Shown: in pieces, positions 51,212 to 60,538 of the stretch
Layout: each line of letters starts with the position of its first letter
How positions within the stretch are numbered: position 1 is the first letter of the stretch
DNA from: Clostridia bacterium
Lineage (GTDB): Bacteria > Bacillota > Clostridia > Oscillospirales > CAG-272
Direction: 5' to 3'
Assembly (NCBI GenBank): GCA_017504405.1
Contig: JAFVRG010000002.1
Location: 62,001 to 126,000, forward strand
Length of the DNA: 64,000 nucleotides
The notes under the pieces: model-generated
Database searches by the model: none
What the model was told of the DNA's origin: nothing
The model's input: the letters and a program-made list of their open reading frames with translations, nothing else
Program-made: the position numbers and the translations under genes

Positions 51212-52102
51212 ATGTTTACCAAAGAAACAGTTTACATAAACGGAATAAAAAGCATATCTGTGGACGGCGTACAGCCATACTCACTGTCCGATACTCTCGA
51301 ATGCGGACAGTGCTTTCGCTTTGAGCGGGTAAGTGACAGCACACTCGTCAGCGAATACACGGGCATAGCGTTCGGAAAGCACGTGAGGGTCGGACAGGAC
51401 GAAAACGGACGGCTTTTGTTCATCGGCACACCCGATGAGGATTTCGAGAAAATATGGATTAAATACTTTGCGCTTGACACAAGCCTCAACGACGTGCGGG
51501 CGGAGATTTTAAAAAATGCGCCTAAGGAAAACAAGCTGCATCTCGCCGCCGAGGCGGCGAAGGGTATAGCGATACTGAGGCAGGAGCCGTGGGAAGCGCT
51601 CTTCTCATTCATAGTGTCGCAAAACAACAATATTCCGAGAATTAGAAAGATAATAAAAACCGTATGCGAGAGCTACGGCAAAAGGGTAGAGGGCGATTTA
51701 GGCTACGCCTTCCCCTCTGCCGAGGAGATAATTGCCAGACCCGAGGGCTTGGAGAGCGCACGTGTCGGCTTCCGCCTGCGTTATCTTCTCGATGCGGCAA
51801 AAAGAGTGTGCGAGGGTGAAACCGACCTGTCGGTTATTCAGAATATAGGTGATTACTCTGCCGCAAAGACTGAGCTTATGAAGATAACGGGTGTGGGTAG
51901 CAAGGTGGCTGACTGCGTTCTTCTCTACGGGATGAATTACCTCTCCGCATTCCCTATTGACGTGTGGATACGTCGGGCAATGGGAGAATACTTCACGGAC
52001 ACCTTCACACCCGAGTCCCTCGGACGCTATGCGGGAATAGCTCAGCAGTACATATTCCACTTTGCAAGAGTGCTTGAAAAAGAGGGGGGTGGGACTAAAT
52101 GA
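51212..52102 (+). CDS. ogg: 8-oxoguanine DNA glycosylase / AP lyase (OGG1 type)
   Basis: Bifunctional base-excision glycosylase of the HhH-GPD superfamily. 296 residues: N-terminal OGG_N beta domain with LSDTLECGQCFRFER, the helix block FIVSQNNNIPRIRK, and the helix-hairpin-helix with catalytic Lys in MKITGVGSKVADCVLLYG followed by the catalytic Asp in AFPIDVWIRRAM. It overlaps the following glycosyltransferase by four bases. Promoter not obvious. Eukaryote-like OGG1 enzymes of this kind are regular in Clostridia. Confidence 0.94.
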   Translation: MFTKETVYINGIKSISVDGVQPYSLSDTLECGQCFRFERVSDSTLVSEYTGIAFGKHVRVGQDENGRLLFIGTPDEDFEKIWIKYFALDTSLNDVRAEILKNAPKENKLHLAAEAAKGIAILRQEPWEALFSFIVSQNNNIPRIRKIIKTVCESYGKRVEGDLGYAFPSAEEIIARPEGLESARVGFRLRYLLDAAKRVCEGETDLSVIQNIGDYSAAKTELMKITGVGSKVADCVLLYGMNYLSAFPIDVWIRRAMGEYFTDTFTPESLGRYAGIAQQYIFHFARVLEKEGGGTK

Positions 52103-53208
52103 AGGTTCTCATCCTGACCGTGCCGACAGGCGGCGGTCACAGCTCGGCTGCGGCGGCGCTCGCAGAGGGACTTCGCAAGAGGGGCTCCGAGGTGGATTTA
52201 TACAACCTCTATGAAATAGTATCGCCAATCAAGGGCGCTCTGCTCGATTGGGGCTATCGCTTTGCAACCGAACACCTGCCACGTGCGTACGGATTTTTCT
52301 ACCGAGGGCAGGAAAACAGGCGTACAAATTCATACACCCCCTCCCCCCGCAGAAGAAAGACGGCAAGAAAGAGTAAACGCCTCAAAGAATTTTTAGACAG
52401 GGGCGGCTATGACGTAATTGTTTTCACGCACGTTTTCTGCGGAGAAATGCTGGACTCCATCAGAGAAAGGCACGGACTTGACGCCCGTGTAATCGGTATC
52501 GTCACAGACCTCACCCTGCATCCGTATTGGGAGGAAGCCCTGCGTATAGACAACGTAGCCGTTGCGAGCGAATGCACGGCAGAGAGCGCAGAGAAAAAGG
52601 GCTATTTGCCCGAGCAGATACTGATAACGGGAATACCCGTCAGCGAGCGTTTCTATATTCAAAGGGATAAAAGAGATGCCCGTACCGCACTCTCGCTCGA
52701 CGAAGGCACGCCCACATTGCTTATTATGAGCGGAAGCATGGGATACGGCAATATGGCAAGGACGGTGAAGAGCCTCGATTCAACGCTCGATAACGTTCAA
52801 ATAATATGCGTGTGCGGCGAAAACAAGAGAATCAAGCGTAAAATTGACCGACTCAAAGCAAAAAATCGCATACTCTCCCTCGGCTACGCTGACAACGTGG
52901 ACGGGCTGATGAGTGCAGCAGACCTCATAATAACAAAACCCGGGGGAATTACGCTGAGCGAAGCAATGGCGAAGCGACTTCCCATAATTCTATACGGAGA
53001 GATTCCGGGGCCCGAATCTCATAACGCACGTGTTCTGACCGAGTGCGGAGCAGCAGTCAGGGCGAGCGACACTAACGAGCTCTGCCGTCTGGCAGACGGG
53101 CTGATAAAAACCACGAGCGCAAGAGATAATATGAAGGAAAAAATTTCTCGGTATGCAAGGGGCAACGCAGTCGCCTCACTCTGCTCTGAAATACTCAAAA
53201 ACCGATAA
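52099..53208 (+). CDS. MGDG-synthase-like glycolipid glycosyltransferase (GT28 family)
   Basis: A 369-residue GT-B enzyme. The N-terminal MGDG_synth domain begins KVLILTVPTGGGHSSAAAAL; the C-terminal donor-binding domain has ICVCGENKRIKRKI, LGYADNVDGLMSAADLIITKPGGITLSEAMA. Relatives transfer glucose or galactose from UDP-sugar to diacylglycerol at the membrane, making glycolipids that anchor lipoteichoic acid. It overlaps the glycosylase gene by four bases (ATGA) and is followed by a strong terminator that ends the host transcription unit before the phage genes. Confidence 0.93.
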   Translation: MKVLILTVPTGGGHSSAAAALAEGLRKRGSEVDLYNLYEIVSPIKGALLDWGYRFATEHLPRAYGFFYRGQENRRTNSYTPSPRRRKTARKSKRLKEFLDRGGYDVIVFTHVFCGEMLDSIRERHGLDARVIGIVTDLTLHPYWEEALRIDNVAVASECTAESAEKKGYLPEQILITGIPVSERFYIQRDKRDARTALSLDEGTPTLLIMSGSMGYGNMARTVKSLDSTLDNVQIICVCGENKRIKRKIDRLKAKNRILSLGYADNVDGLMSAADLIITKPGGITLSEAMAKRLPIILYGEIPGPESHNARVLTECGAAVRASDTNELCRLADGLIKTTSARDNMKEKISRYARGNAVASLCSEILKNR

Positions 53209-53220
53209 AAAATCACTGAA

Positions 53221-53258
53221 AACCGAACCAAGAATTTTGCTTGGTTCGGTTTTTTCTT
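53221..53258 (+). terminator. Terminator at the host/phage border
   Basis: AACCGAACCAAG / CTTGGTTCGGTT perfect 12-bp stem, 7-base loop, T-run after it. The 100 bases beyond it, up to the first small phage frame, show no clear promoter. Confidence 0.93.
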
Positions 53259-53362
53259 TTTGCCAAAAAGCCGATTTTCCCTTATTTTATCGGAGAAAAT
53301 CAGTGATTTTTTTGCCCGTTTTTTTGGTTGCCAAATCAAGTAGCTTTTGTGATAGAGTATTT

Positions 53363-53461
53363 ATGCCGAGGAAAAGCGGGGACAAAGCGGGCAGAAGAAA
53401 AAGCCGCATCCGACAATCGGAAAAATCCCGTTCGGTAGTAAATCAGGAGGTATTATTGTGA
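53363..53461 (+). CDS. Very small basic ORF at the start of the phage cluster
   Basis: 32 residues, MPRKSGDKAGRRKSRIRQSE then KSRSVVNQEVLL. Strongly basic first half. The ribosome binding site is poor (GATAGAG). It ends four bases into the start of the next small gene. Could be a real small DNA-binding peptide or spurious; I do not recognise it. Confidence 0.3.
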   Translation: MPRKSGDKAGRRKSRIRQSEKSRSVVNQEVLL

Positions 53462-53583
53462 AGGAAAGCAAGAATCCGTACGCAACCAACAAAGCGACGG
53501 TAATCACACGGACTGCCAATGCGGCAGAGCCGCACAGCGCAAAAATCTCTGGCAACGACCTGAGAATTAAGAAAGGAAACTAA
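53458..53583 (+). CDS. Small phage protein, 41 residues
   Basis: Starts at GTG 53458 behind a perfect AGGAGG with a seven-base gap. It reads VKESKNPYATNKATVITRTA then NAAEPHSAKISGNDLRIKKGN. Short proteins with the NPYATN ... SGNDLR(I/V)K pattern occur at the head-gene border of clostridial phages, as far as I recall; their role is unknown. It lies two bases before the scaffold-like gene, whose ribosome binding site overlaps its last codons. Confidence 0.65.
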   Translation: MKESKNPYATNKATVITRTANAAEPHSAKISGNDLRIKKGN

Positions 53584-53585
53584 AA

Positions 53586-54065
53586 ATGGAAGAAGCTATC
53601 AACGAAATCACGGAAACGGACACACCCCCTATCGAAAATCCGACAGAAAACGGTATGTCCCCTAAAGAGGGGGAGTTGCCGCAAAATGCGGCAGATGAGG
53701 CTATGGATGACGGCGAGGGCGAGGTGTTCGTGTATGATGCTGAAGCCGACCTCTCAAAAATACGGGAGCTGTTCCCTCAGCTATCCGGGATTAAAGAGCT
53801 CGGGGATATAGAAAGCGCCGAGCGATTTGTCGAGCTGAGGCAGATGGGCCTTTCCGTCAGGGAGGCGTTGCTCGCCACCAACGGCACGGCAAAGGCGAGG
53901 GCGACTGCGTATGACAATCGCTCGCATCTCAAATCCTTCGTCCCGAGGAACGGAGGCGACAGCGGTATTCAGATGAGCCGTGCGGAGCTGTCAGCGGCAA
54001 GGGAGCTGTTCGGCTCGTTGACGGAAAGAGAAATCAAGGACCTTTACAGAAGGGTAAGAAATTAA
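53586..54065 (+). CDS. Probable phage scaffolding protein
   Basis: A 159-residue acidic protein. The first 60 residues are Glu/Thr/Pro rich and probably disordered (MEEAINEITETDTPP), followed by LSKIRELFPQLSGIKELGDI, ERFVELRQMGLSVREALLATNG and a C-terminal basic helix (LTEREIKDLYRRVRN). Such acidic helical proteins directly ahead of the capsid gene usually serve as scaffolds. The AERFVELR-x-MGLS-x-x-EAL pattern is common in these. GGAAACT site precedes the ATG. 15 bases separate it from the capsid gene. Confidence 0.65.
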   Translation: MEEAINEITETDTPPIENPTENGMSPKEGELPQNAADEAMDDGEGEVFVYDAEADLSKIRELFPQLSGIKELGDIESAERFVELRQMGLSVREALLATNGTAKARATAYDNRSHLKSFVPRNGGDSGIQMSRAELSAARELFGSLTEREIKDLYRRVRN

Positions 54066-54080
54066 GAAAGGAAAAAATCA

Positions 54081-55118
54081 ATGTCAATCATTTATTCCAA
54101 GTCCTCAGGACTTAACAACGCACAGATAGGTAAGCTCGAAACACCTATCAAAATGGTAATAGAGCACGAGAGCGACCTGCTCACAAAGAGAGGGGGCATC
54201 TGCGACTGGCTCTTTAATATCGAAAAATCCAACAAGTTCGGCGAAACGATAATCGGTCAGAACGAGTTCGACGTATTCTCCGCAACCGCAGAGGGTGCGG
54301 GAGCAGAGGGAGACGACCTCACCGAAACCTACAGAAAGTTTATCGAGCACATTCAGTTTATGAAGGAGTTTACCATCACCGCTGAGATGATGGAGGACGC
54401 CGCATACGGCGTTGCGGCAGACGCAAAGCGCCGTGCCGAGAACTTCACCCGTGCATACTACAAGACTATGCACAAGATATGCGAATACGCCCTCTCGAAC
54501 GGAACATCCGCATCGGGCACGTTTGCAAAGGCAGAGCTCGACCTCACCGCCCCCGACGGCAAGCCCCTTTTCTCCAAGGACCACACCTGGGGCGCTGAGG
54601 GCAAGGCAAGCGGCACTCAGTCAAACTACTTCTACGGTGACATCTTCTCCTCTACCGCTACCTTTGAGAATGCGCTCGGCGAGCTCGCATTCAAGATAAG
54701 AAACATGAAGGACGAGAACGGAGATATTCTCGGCTACACCGCAGACACCATTATTCTCCCCGGCAACAGACCCGCCGCAGAGGTAATTGCGAAGAAGGTT
54801 TGCGGCTCCGAGGGCGCTCTCGGCAACGGCTACAACGACGTAAATCTCCAGTTCGGCAACTGGAACATTATCGTTATGCCCAACTGGCAGACCGAGGACA
54901 ACCGCTGCATGATTATGTCCAGCGAGGCAAACAAGAATCTGTGCGGAAATATGTTCTTCAACCGCATACCCCTCACGGTTTCCAACTGGGTTGACAACCA
55001 TACGGGCAACTACATTTGGAACGGCAGATGCCGCTTCGGCGTAGGCTTTGGCACCTACAAGCACATTTTGCTTGCAGTTGATTCAAAGGATGCAGTAGAG
55101 GGCGCAGAGGCGCTCTGA
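54081..55118 (+). CDS. Phage major capsid protein
   Basis: A 345-residue capsid subunit of the HK97-fold type. Features: N-terminal arm (SIIYSKSSGLNNAQIG), an E-loop region with FSATAEGAGAEGDDLTETY, the spine helix (MMEDAAYGVAADAKRRAENFTRAYYKTMHK), and the A/P-domain strand block YTADTIILPGNRPAAEVIAKK followed by NWNIIVMPNW. AAGAAAGGA site precedes the ATG. Codon use is regular and highly expressed-like. Position after a scaffold and before the connector fits. Confidence 0.88.
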   Translation: MSIIYSKSSGLNNAQIGKLETPIKMVIEHESDLLTKRGGICDWLFNIEKSNKFGETIIGQNEFDVFSATAEGAGAEGDDLTETYRKFIEHIQFMKEFTITAEMMEDAAYGVAADAKRRAENFTRAYYKTMHKICEYALSNGTSASGTFAKAELDLTAPDGKPLFSKDHTWGAEGKASGTQSNYFYGDIFSSTATFENALGELAFKIRNMKDENGDILGYTADTIILPGNRPAAEVIAKKVCGSEGALGNGYNDVNLQFGNWNIIVMPNWQTEDNRCMIMSSEANKNLCGNMFFNRIPLTVSNWVDNHTGNYIWNGRCRFGVGFGTYKHILLAVDSKDAVEGAEAL

Positions 55119-55177
55119 TAAAAACGGCGCTCAGCCGTCACTTTTTGTGACGGCTTATGCGTCGGGAAAGGATAATT

Positions 55178-55720
55178 ATGACAGGCAACGAACTTATAGA
55201 ACAGATAAAGGCTCTGGGATTCGAGGGCGATGCGGATTCAACCGACAGACTGTATTCGGTCATTACCCTTTCCATGCGGCTCATTGCCGCAGAATATCCG
55301 AAAATATTATCGAAGGAGATAGTCAAGCAAAGGGGAGAGGCACTTACGGTAAGCCCATCCGAGCTTCACAACTGCAAAATGCTCGCCAAAAGTCCCGTTT
55401 TTAAAGAGGGTGTGCCGTACAGCTCGGTATTCATTCTTGACGGAGCGGCTACTCTGCCAAAGGAGGCGGAGGGTGTATTCACCGTGCGTTACGTTGAAAA
55501 CCTGCCTGCATTTTGCGACAGCATGTGCGAGGGAGAGCTATGCCTTGACCCCTGCGCTCAGCACCTGCTCCCTCTTTTGGTATCGGCATTGTTCTGGCAG
55601 GATGACGAGCCCGAAAAGGCAAGGCTCTATATGCAGCAATATCAGGACGGCGCCCGCCTGCTCCGCTCGCAAAGGATAATGAACAATCCGTCCGTTTACA
55701 ACTGCGAGAATGGCTGGTGA
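55178..55720 (+). CDS. Phage head-tail connector / adaptor-like protein
   Basis: A 180-residue, mostly helical protein starting MTGNELIEQIKALGFEGDAD. The C-terminal half (CAQHLLPLLVSALFWQDDEPEKARLYMQQYQDGARLLRS, shortened here as the block at residues about 125-165) looks like that of adaptor proteins that sit below the portal in short-tailed phages. The ATG at 55178 has AAAGGAT; seven codons upstream in frame are less likely. It lies between the capsid and nozzle genes, where P22 gp4-like proteins are encoded. Assignment is by position and general look. Confidence 0.55.
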   Translation: MTGNELIEQIKALGFEGDADSTDRLYSVITLSMRLIAAEYPKILSKEIVKQRGEALTVSPSELHNCKMLAKSPVFKEGVPYSSVFILDGAATLPKEAEGVFTVRYVENLPAFCDSMCEGELCLDPCAQHLLPLLVSALFWQDDEPEKARLYMQQYQDGARLLRSQRIMNNPSVYNCENGW

Positions 55721-55724
55721 CACT

Positions 55725-58466
55725 ATGAACAGCGAAAAAGTTTACAGAAAATCCTACTCCTCGTTTTCGGGAATAGACACGTCATCTCCCCCTTCTCTTA
55801 TCGAGGGACACAGGCTCGCTGACTGTGAGAATATGTATATAGATTACGAGGCGGGGCACGGGCTTTCGCTCGAAACAGCTCCCGGATTCAGAAAAATATT
55901 CGACTTCGGCAAGAAAATATACGGAATATTCTCATATCGGGCATTTAGCGGAGAGGTGAGCGAGGATTATCTGGTAGTCCACGCAGATGACTGCCTGTAC
56001 CGCTTCCCCGTAGGCATGCGTGATTCTCTTGAAAGCCTATCACCCATAATGAGCGGTATGGCGAAAAAGCATTCCTGCGCCTTCACGGTGGGAAATTCTC
56101 TCTACATTCTCGATTCCGAGAGCTATTACAGGGTGGACGGAAGCGGAGTGTGCAAAAGACTGTCGGCAGAGGACGCATACGTCCCGACAACCATGTACCG
56201 CTCTCAAAAATGCGAGGATAAAAACATAATGACGGACAGGTTTAAAAATACCTTTCTGCTCACCGATGCACAGGAATTTACAACAAACGGCGACGATCTG
56301 ACGTACGAAATAATCAGCGAGGAGCTGGGGCTCTGTGCGGTTTCGGGGCTGAAAAACAAAAATCAGCCGTGCGTGATTATACCGCCAAATGTTACCATAC
56401 GCCAGAAGAGCTATAAGGTAATACGCATAGCAGACTCTGCGTTCAAGGGTACAAGCATAGTGTTTGTATCCATACCCGAAACCGTTACGCTGATAGGAAC
56501 GACGGCATTTCTTGCTTGCAAGAGCCTTCGCTGTGTAATATTGCCGGAAAGTCTTGAAGCAATAGGCACCTCAGCCTTTCACAGCTGCTCCTCTCTGCAC
56601 GAGGTTTACCTCAAATCGGGACTGAAGCTGATTGAATACAGCGCATTTCACCTTGTGCCGAGCGATTTTACGGTGTACTACGAGGGCGACGAGGCGGCGT
56701 TTTCGCAGGTAGAAATAAAGGGCAAGGAGAGCTATTTCCCCTATACCCCTATATATTCTGCAAGGCAATCGGAGTACAGTGTTCTGCTCCACCCTGCCTT
56801 TTCAGGGTGCAGTGAAATAGACGGTGTTCTCGTAGATAAGGAGAGCATCCCCCTCGAGGACACACGTCAGGACATAGCGTATACGGCAGAGAGGTCTCTC
56901 TTCGGCGAGATAGAAAACGTTTATATAATTGTCAAGGACCACGTTTCTCTGAAAAACAGGGAGGTGGAGGTTATAGGCAGATTTACCCCCCAATCGGACA
57001 GCATAACCGACAAGGACGGCTTCTTCTCGGTACATTCCGAGACTGTGGGAGCGCCGTTTGAGGCTATTTCAAAATGCACGTCGGCAGAGGTACACGGCGA
57101 AACGGTTTTTCTCACGGGAAATCCGTCACTGCCCAACACGGTGTTTTACTCTACCAAGGATATGAGGGGGAGCATTAACCCCCTGTACTTCGGCGTTTAC
57201 AGCTTCATAGAGGACGGCATCGGCAACACGCCCAACGCCGCTATGATAAGCGCAGATGACACCCTGATAGTCCTCAAATCCGAGGCAAATCACGGCTCGT
57301 CTATATACTACCACACAAAAAGCGGCACGGGCGACGACGGGTATTCGCAGGGATACAGCTCAGGCTCTATCGGCAGAGTCAGGGCTGTTGCGAATTTCCT
57401 CGACGACCCCGTTATCCTCACCGATAAGGGACTGTTCGGCGTGGATATAGACAACGTAAATCTTGAACGGAGCGTATGCCACCGCTCATCAAACGTTGAC
57501 GCTATGCTGCAAAAAATCGGCACCGAGAACGCCCGACTTGCAGAATGGCGAGGATATTTGTGCGTGCTGATTAACGGTGAGATATACCTCGCCGACAGCA
57601 GAAAAACATTTACCCATAAAAACGGTGACAGGGAGTACGAGTGGTTCAGACTGACCGACGTCGGCGTATACGACGGACAAACGCCCGTCTATCACACGCT
57701 CACCGAGCCGAGAACCGACAAATACACATACGTGGTATGGGAGGGCTACTATCACAAGCTCGGTTATACCGAGAAGGAAAGGGCGGTTGGACCCGACGAC
57801 CTTCTGGTATCTACGCACGCCGTACCTACTCCCCCGTATGACAGAACCTATCCGTTTATCATAACGACTGACGAAAACGGCGAAAAAACGGCAATCGTAT
57901 GCGACACCGACGGTGAAATGACAGGAGGAGAGTTTTCTCCCGCATGCGAGCTGTGCTGTGTGGGTGAGCTGCTTTTCTTCGGCTGCGAAAACGGCGCTAT
58001 CTGTTGCTTTAATAACGACAAGAGAAACGACGGCTCGGACGAGACCTGCGAGGCGGGTGAAATACCACGCAAATACTACACACACAACGGCAGGCGCTAC
58101 GTCAGTGGATTTACCACCGCATCAGACGTATGCGGACTCGGCGGTTATACCAAGAGCACCGTTGCGGGAAGCTGTGCAATACGCATGAAGGCATCCTCTG
58201 CCGGCGTCGCATCGGTATCTGTGTGCACGGACAGATGCGGCACTCATGAGCTCGGCGAGGTAAACGCCTCGGTATTCAATCTCTCGGACACCGACTTTTC
58301 CTCTTTTTCCTTCGCAACTCACGAGGGCGTGGCGGTAAGGCTGCCCGAAAGGGAGAAGCGCTGGAACGAAAAGCAATACAAAATTTATTCAAACGAATTT
58401 ATGCGTCCGTTTGGAGTATACGAGATTTCGTACGACTACACGGTCGCAGGAAGGATTAAAAAATGA
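55725..58466 (+). CDS. Large nozzle-like phage tail protein with BspA-type leucine-rich repeats
   Basis: A 913-residue virion protein (an ATG at 55710 would add five residues). The start (SSFSGIDTSSPPSLIEGHRL, then CENMYIDYEAGHG and APGFRKIFDFG) resembles the P22 gp10 stabilisation/nozzle proteins that close the head of short-tailed phages. The body is beta-rich. Residues about 205-335 differ: VIRIADSAFKGTSIVFVSIP, TLIGTTAFLACKSLRCVILP and AIGTSAFHSCSSLHEVYL are BspA-type LRR_5 repeats of about 23 residues. The C terminus ends IYSNEFMRPFGVYEISYDYT. It overlaps the next gene by four bases. Confidence 0.7.
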   Translation: MNSEKVYRKSYSSFSGIDTSSPPSLIEGHRLADCENMYIDYEAGHGLSLETAPGFRKIFDFGKKIYGIFSYRAFSGEVSEDYLVVHADDCLYRFPVGMRDSLESLSPIMSGMAKKHSCAFTVGNSLYILDSESYYRVDGSGVCKRLSAEDAYVPTTMYRSQKCEDKNIMTDRFKNTFLLTDAQEFTTNGDDLTYEIISEELGLCAVSGLKNKNQPCVIIPPNVTIRQKSYKVIRIADSAFKGTSIVFVSIPETVTLIGTTAFLACKSLRCVILPESLEAIGTSAFHSCSSLHEVYLKSGLKLIEYSAFHLVPSDFTVYYEGDEAAFSQVEIKGKESYFPYTPIYSARQSEYSVLLHPAFSGCSEIDGVLVDKESIPLEDTRQDIAYTAERSLFGEIENVYIIVKDHVSLKNREVEVIGRFTPQSDSITDKDGFFSVHSETVGAPFEAISKCTSAEVHGETVFLTGNPSLPNTVFYSTKDMRGSINPLYFGVYSFIEDGIGNTPNAAMISADDTLIVLKSEANHGSSIYYHTKSGTGDDGYSQGYSSGSIGRVRAVANFLDDPVILTDKGLFGVDIDNVNLERSVCHRSSNVDAMLQKIGTENARLAEWRGYLCVLINGEIYLADSRKTFTHKNGDREYEWFRLTDVGVYDGQTPVYHTLTEPRTDKYTYVVWEGYYHKLGYTEKERAVGPDDLLVSTHAVPTPPYDRTYPFIITTDENGEKTAIVCDTDGEMTGGEFSPACELCCVGELLFFGCENGAICCFNNDKRNDGSDETCEAGEIPRKYYTHNGRRYVSGFTTASDVCGLGGYTKSTVAGSCAIRMKASSAGVASVSVCTDRCGTHELGEVNASVFNLSDTDFSSFSFATHEGVAVRLPEREKRWNEKQYKIYSNEFMRPFGVYEISYDYTVAGRIKK

Positions 58467-59335
58467 GCATACAGAAAATAAGCGATGCTGAATTCAAAAG
58501 AGCGAGCGTTTCCTCGCTCCCTATAAGACCTAATTCAAGCTCTCTGTACGGCGGCACGTCGCTGTCCGCAACCGAGCTGCGTGCGGCGTTTGACAGAGCG
58601 CCTGCTCTCATTATGGCAAAGCTCAACGAGCTGATAGACTCGGTGACGGGCAACGCTGACGGCGACGGACATATTTCAAGGCAGATTCTGACGGGACTGT
58701 CCGACAGCCACACCCTTAGCGACTTTTTTGCGGATATACTCAGCGGCGAGCTGTCAAAATACCTGTACGTGGGCGATGAAACGCTCTATAACGCAGTATC
58801 CCGTTCGGCATCCGAGAGAGGGGATGCGGTAAAGAGCATAACCTACGACATTGAGAGCAATAAAATTTTATACCGCACAACCGACGGTGAGGAATTTTCC
58901 GTATCGCTGCCCGAGTCGGGAATTGACAGCTACGTAGCGGAAAAGAAGCAGGAAATCAGCGGCTACATAGAAAGCGAGCTTAACGGCTTCCGTTATGCCG
59001 ATTTCGGCGGTGAGGCGGCGAGCTACACATTAGAGGCGGAAAGGGAATATGCCCTCTCGGGATTTTCTGCGCTTTCCGTTACACTTCCCTCACCTGTCGA
59101 GGCAGGATTTTGCTCGATTGTGCATTTTTCGGTCTCTGACGCAACTAAGATAACCCTGCCCGAAACGGCGAACGTAATGACTGCGTCGGGAGAGAGCGTC
59201 GATACTGCGGTAATATACCTCGGCGACGACGTCAGCGGCGTATCCGTTTCGCTCTGCGACGGATACAGATACACTCTTATGTTTATTCACGACGGAGAAG
59301 CGCTCACCTGTACAGTAAACAGGAGGGCTATCTGA
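58463..59335 (+). CDS. Phage structural protein of unknown function (possible tail or needle component)
   Basis: A 290-residue protein. The N-terminal third is helical and polar (SSSLYGGTSLSATELRAAFDRAPALIMAKL), the middle has HISRQILTGLSDSHTLSDFF, and the C-terminal 110 residues are beta-rich with repeated short strands (YALSGFSALSVTLPSPVEAG, IVHFSVSDATKITLPETAN) like the end domain of a fibre or baseplate spike. It begins four bases inside the nozzle gene (ATGA) and its stop shares a base with the next start. No known family recognised. Confidence 0.6.
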   Translation: MSIQKISDAEFKRASVSSLPIRPNSSSLYGGTSLSATELRAAFDRAPALIMAKLNELIDSVTGNADGDGHISRQILTGLSDSHTLSDFFADILSGELSKYLYVGDETLYNAVSRSASERGDAVKSITYDIESNKILYRTTDGEEFSVSLPESGIDSYVAEKKQEISGYIESELNGFRYADFGGEAASYTLEAEREYALSGFSALSVTLPSPVEAGFCSIVHFSVSDATKITLPETANVMTASGESVDTAVIYLGDDVSGVSVSLCDGYRYTLMFIHDGEALTCTVNRRAI

Positions 59336-60309
59336 TGCTGAGGCTGAAAAACCGCAAGCTCAACAGGCAAAAGCCCATTGACAGAGTAGAAATAGGCTAC
59401 GAGAAAAGCGCAAGCGGCTTCCATGCGGATTGCGAAAACGCAACAGGGTGTGCAATAAAATCTCTGGATTTTGAGGGGGCAAGGTACAACTTCATAGCCT
59501 CATACCCCGTAACCGACACCGCCAGTGAATTTTACGGCAAATACGCAACAACGGTTGCCGTCGGGAGCAAAAACTGCATAAAGCAATATTCTGAAAAGAC
59601 GTTGGAAATTCCCGACGGAAACAGTAAAAATCATGGGGTTATAATCTTTGACAAATGGCGGTCTATATCTGTCAACCGATACTATTTTATATCCTTTGAC
59701 TACGAAATTACCCCCTATGAGGACGGCAGTATTCCACCGGTTTATATGGCATTTGCGTTCGGGCGTTCGAGCGCCCCTACTGACTATGAGATTCAATATC
59801 GAATCTACACTCTCATAAATAAAAACAACGAGAGCTCCGGCAGTTTTTCCGTCATTCTCATATACTCGTCGAGCACGGAATATTACTCGGGCGTTCCGAT
59901 TCTCAAATTTATGTTTAATTCCAATTCTAACAGTGCTATGGTCGGAAACGGAAAAATTACGGTAAGAAACGTGATATGGAGCGATGTCCAGGGATGGAAC
60001 GACCAAGAGCACGCAGACGATTTTATTGACGAGCGTGAGGTTCTGAAATTCTATACCGACCAGCCGTTAGGCGCATGCGCCGATGCACAGGACGAGGTGA
60101 AAATCGAGGCGAGCACGGGGAAAATAAAAATTTGGAAGAGGACAGCATACGCCAACCGAACGGTCTATGCAATAGATACTCCCCACGAGCTTACACTACC
60201 CTACGACACCCCGATTATGCTCTGTGAGGGCGAGCCCAACAGAGTTTACCTGAAATCCCCGAGCCCCCCTCTGAAAATGACGGTAAAATATTTTTCTAAG
60301 GAGAGGTAA
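59335..60309 (+). CDS. Phage structural protein of unknown function
   Basis: A 324-residue beta-rich protein beginning with a basic stretch (MLRLKNRKLNRQKPIDRVEIGYE). The middle contains an Ser/Tyr-rich carbohydrate-binding-like region (FDYEITPYEDGSIPPVYMAF, IYSSSTEYYSGVPILKFMFN). The last third reads KIWKRTAYANRTVYAIDTPH and ends SPPLKMTVKYFSKER. It may be part of the tail tip or a receptor-binding element. Start and previous stop overlap by one base (TGATG). Confidence 0.6.
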   Translation: MLRLKNRKLNRQKPIDRVEIGYEKSASGFHADCENATGCAIKSLDFEGARYNFIASYPVTDTASEFYGKYATTVAVGSKNCIKQYSEKTLEIPDGNSKNHGVIIFDKWRSISVNRYYFISFDYEITPYEDGSIPPVYMAFAFGRSSAPTDYEIQYRIYTLINKNNESSGSFSVILIYSSSTEYYSGVPILKFMFNSNSNSAMVGNGKITVRNVIWSDVQGWNDQEHADDFIDEREVLKFYTDQPLGACADAQDEVKIEASTGKIKIWKRTAYANRTVYAIDTPHELTLPYDTPIMLCEGEPNRVYLKSPSPPLKMTVKYFSKER

Positions 60310-60310
60310 T

Positions 60311-60538
60311 ATGCAAATGAAATACTACAAAATGCTTAACGAAAACAGGGTTGTTGCGGCAGATGCAAAAATATGCGCTCTCACCGCAGAAGGGGCGAGA
60401 GCTATGGGCTACTACCCCCTTAAAAACGGGGAGCTGCCTCCCGATGCGGACAGCTACACCTGCGCCGTGATAACCTACACTCAGGAAAAAGACCATATAA
60501 GAGTCAATTTTAAAATGCAAGGAGATAAGATACAGTGA
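60311..60538 (+). CDS. Small phage protein, 75 residues
   Basis: Starts MQMKYYKMLNENRVVAADAK behind AAGGAGAGGTAAT. It is a small mixed alpha/beta protein with no motif I recognise. It overlaps the next start (GTGA). Such short proteins accompany tail-fibre genes as chaperones or assembly factors; this is inference. Confidence 0.6.
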   Translation: MQMKYYKMLNENRVVAADAKICALTAEGARAMGYYPLKNGELPPDADSYTCAVITYTQEKDHIRVNFKMQGDKIQ

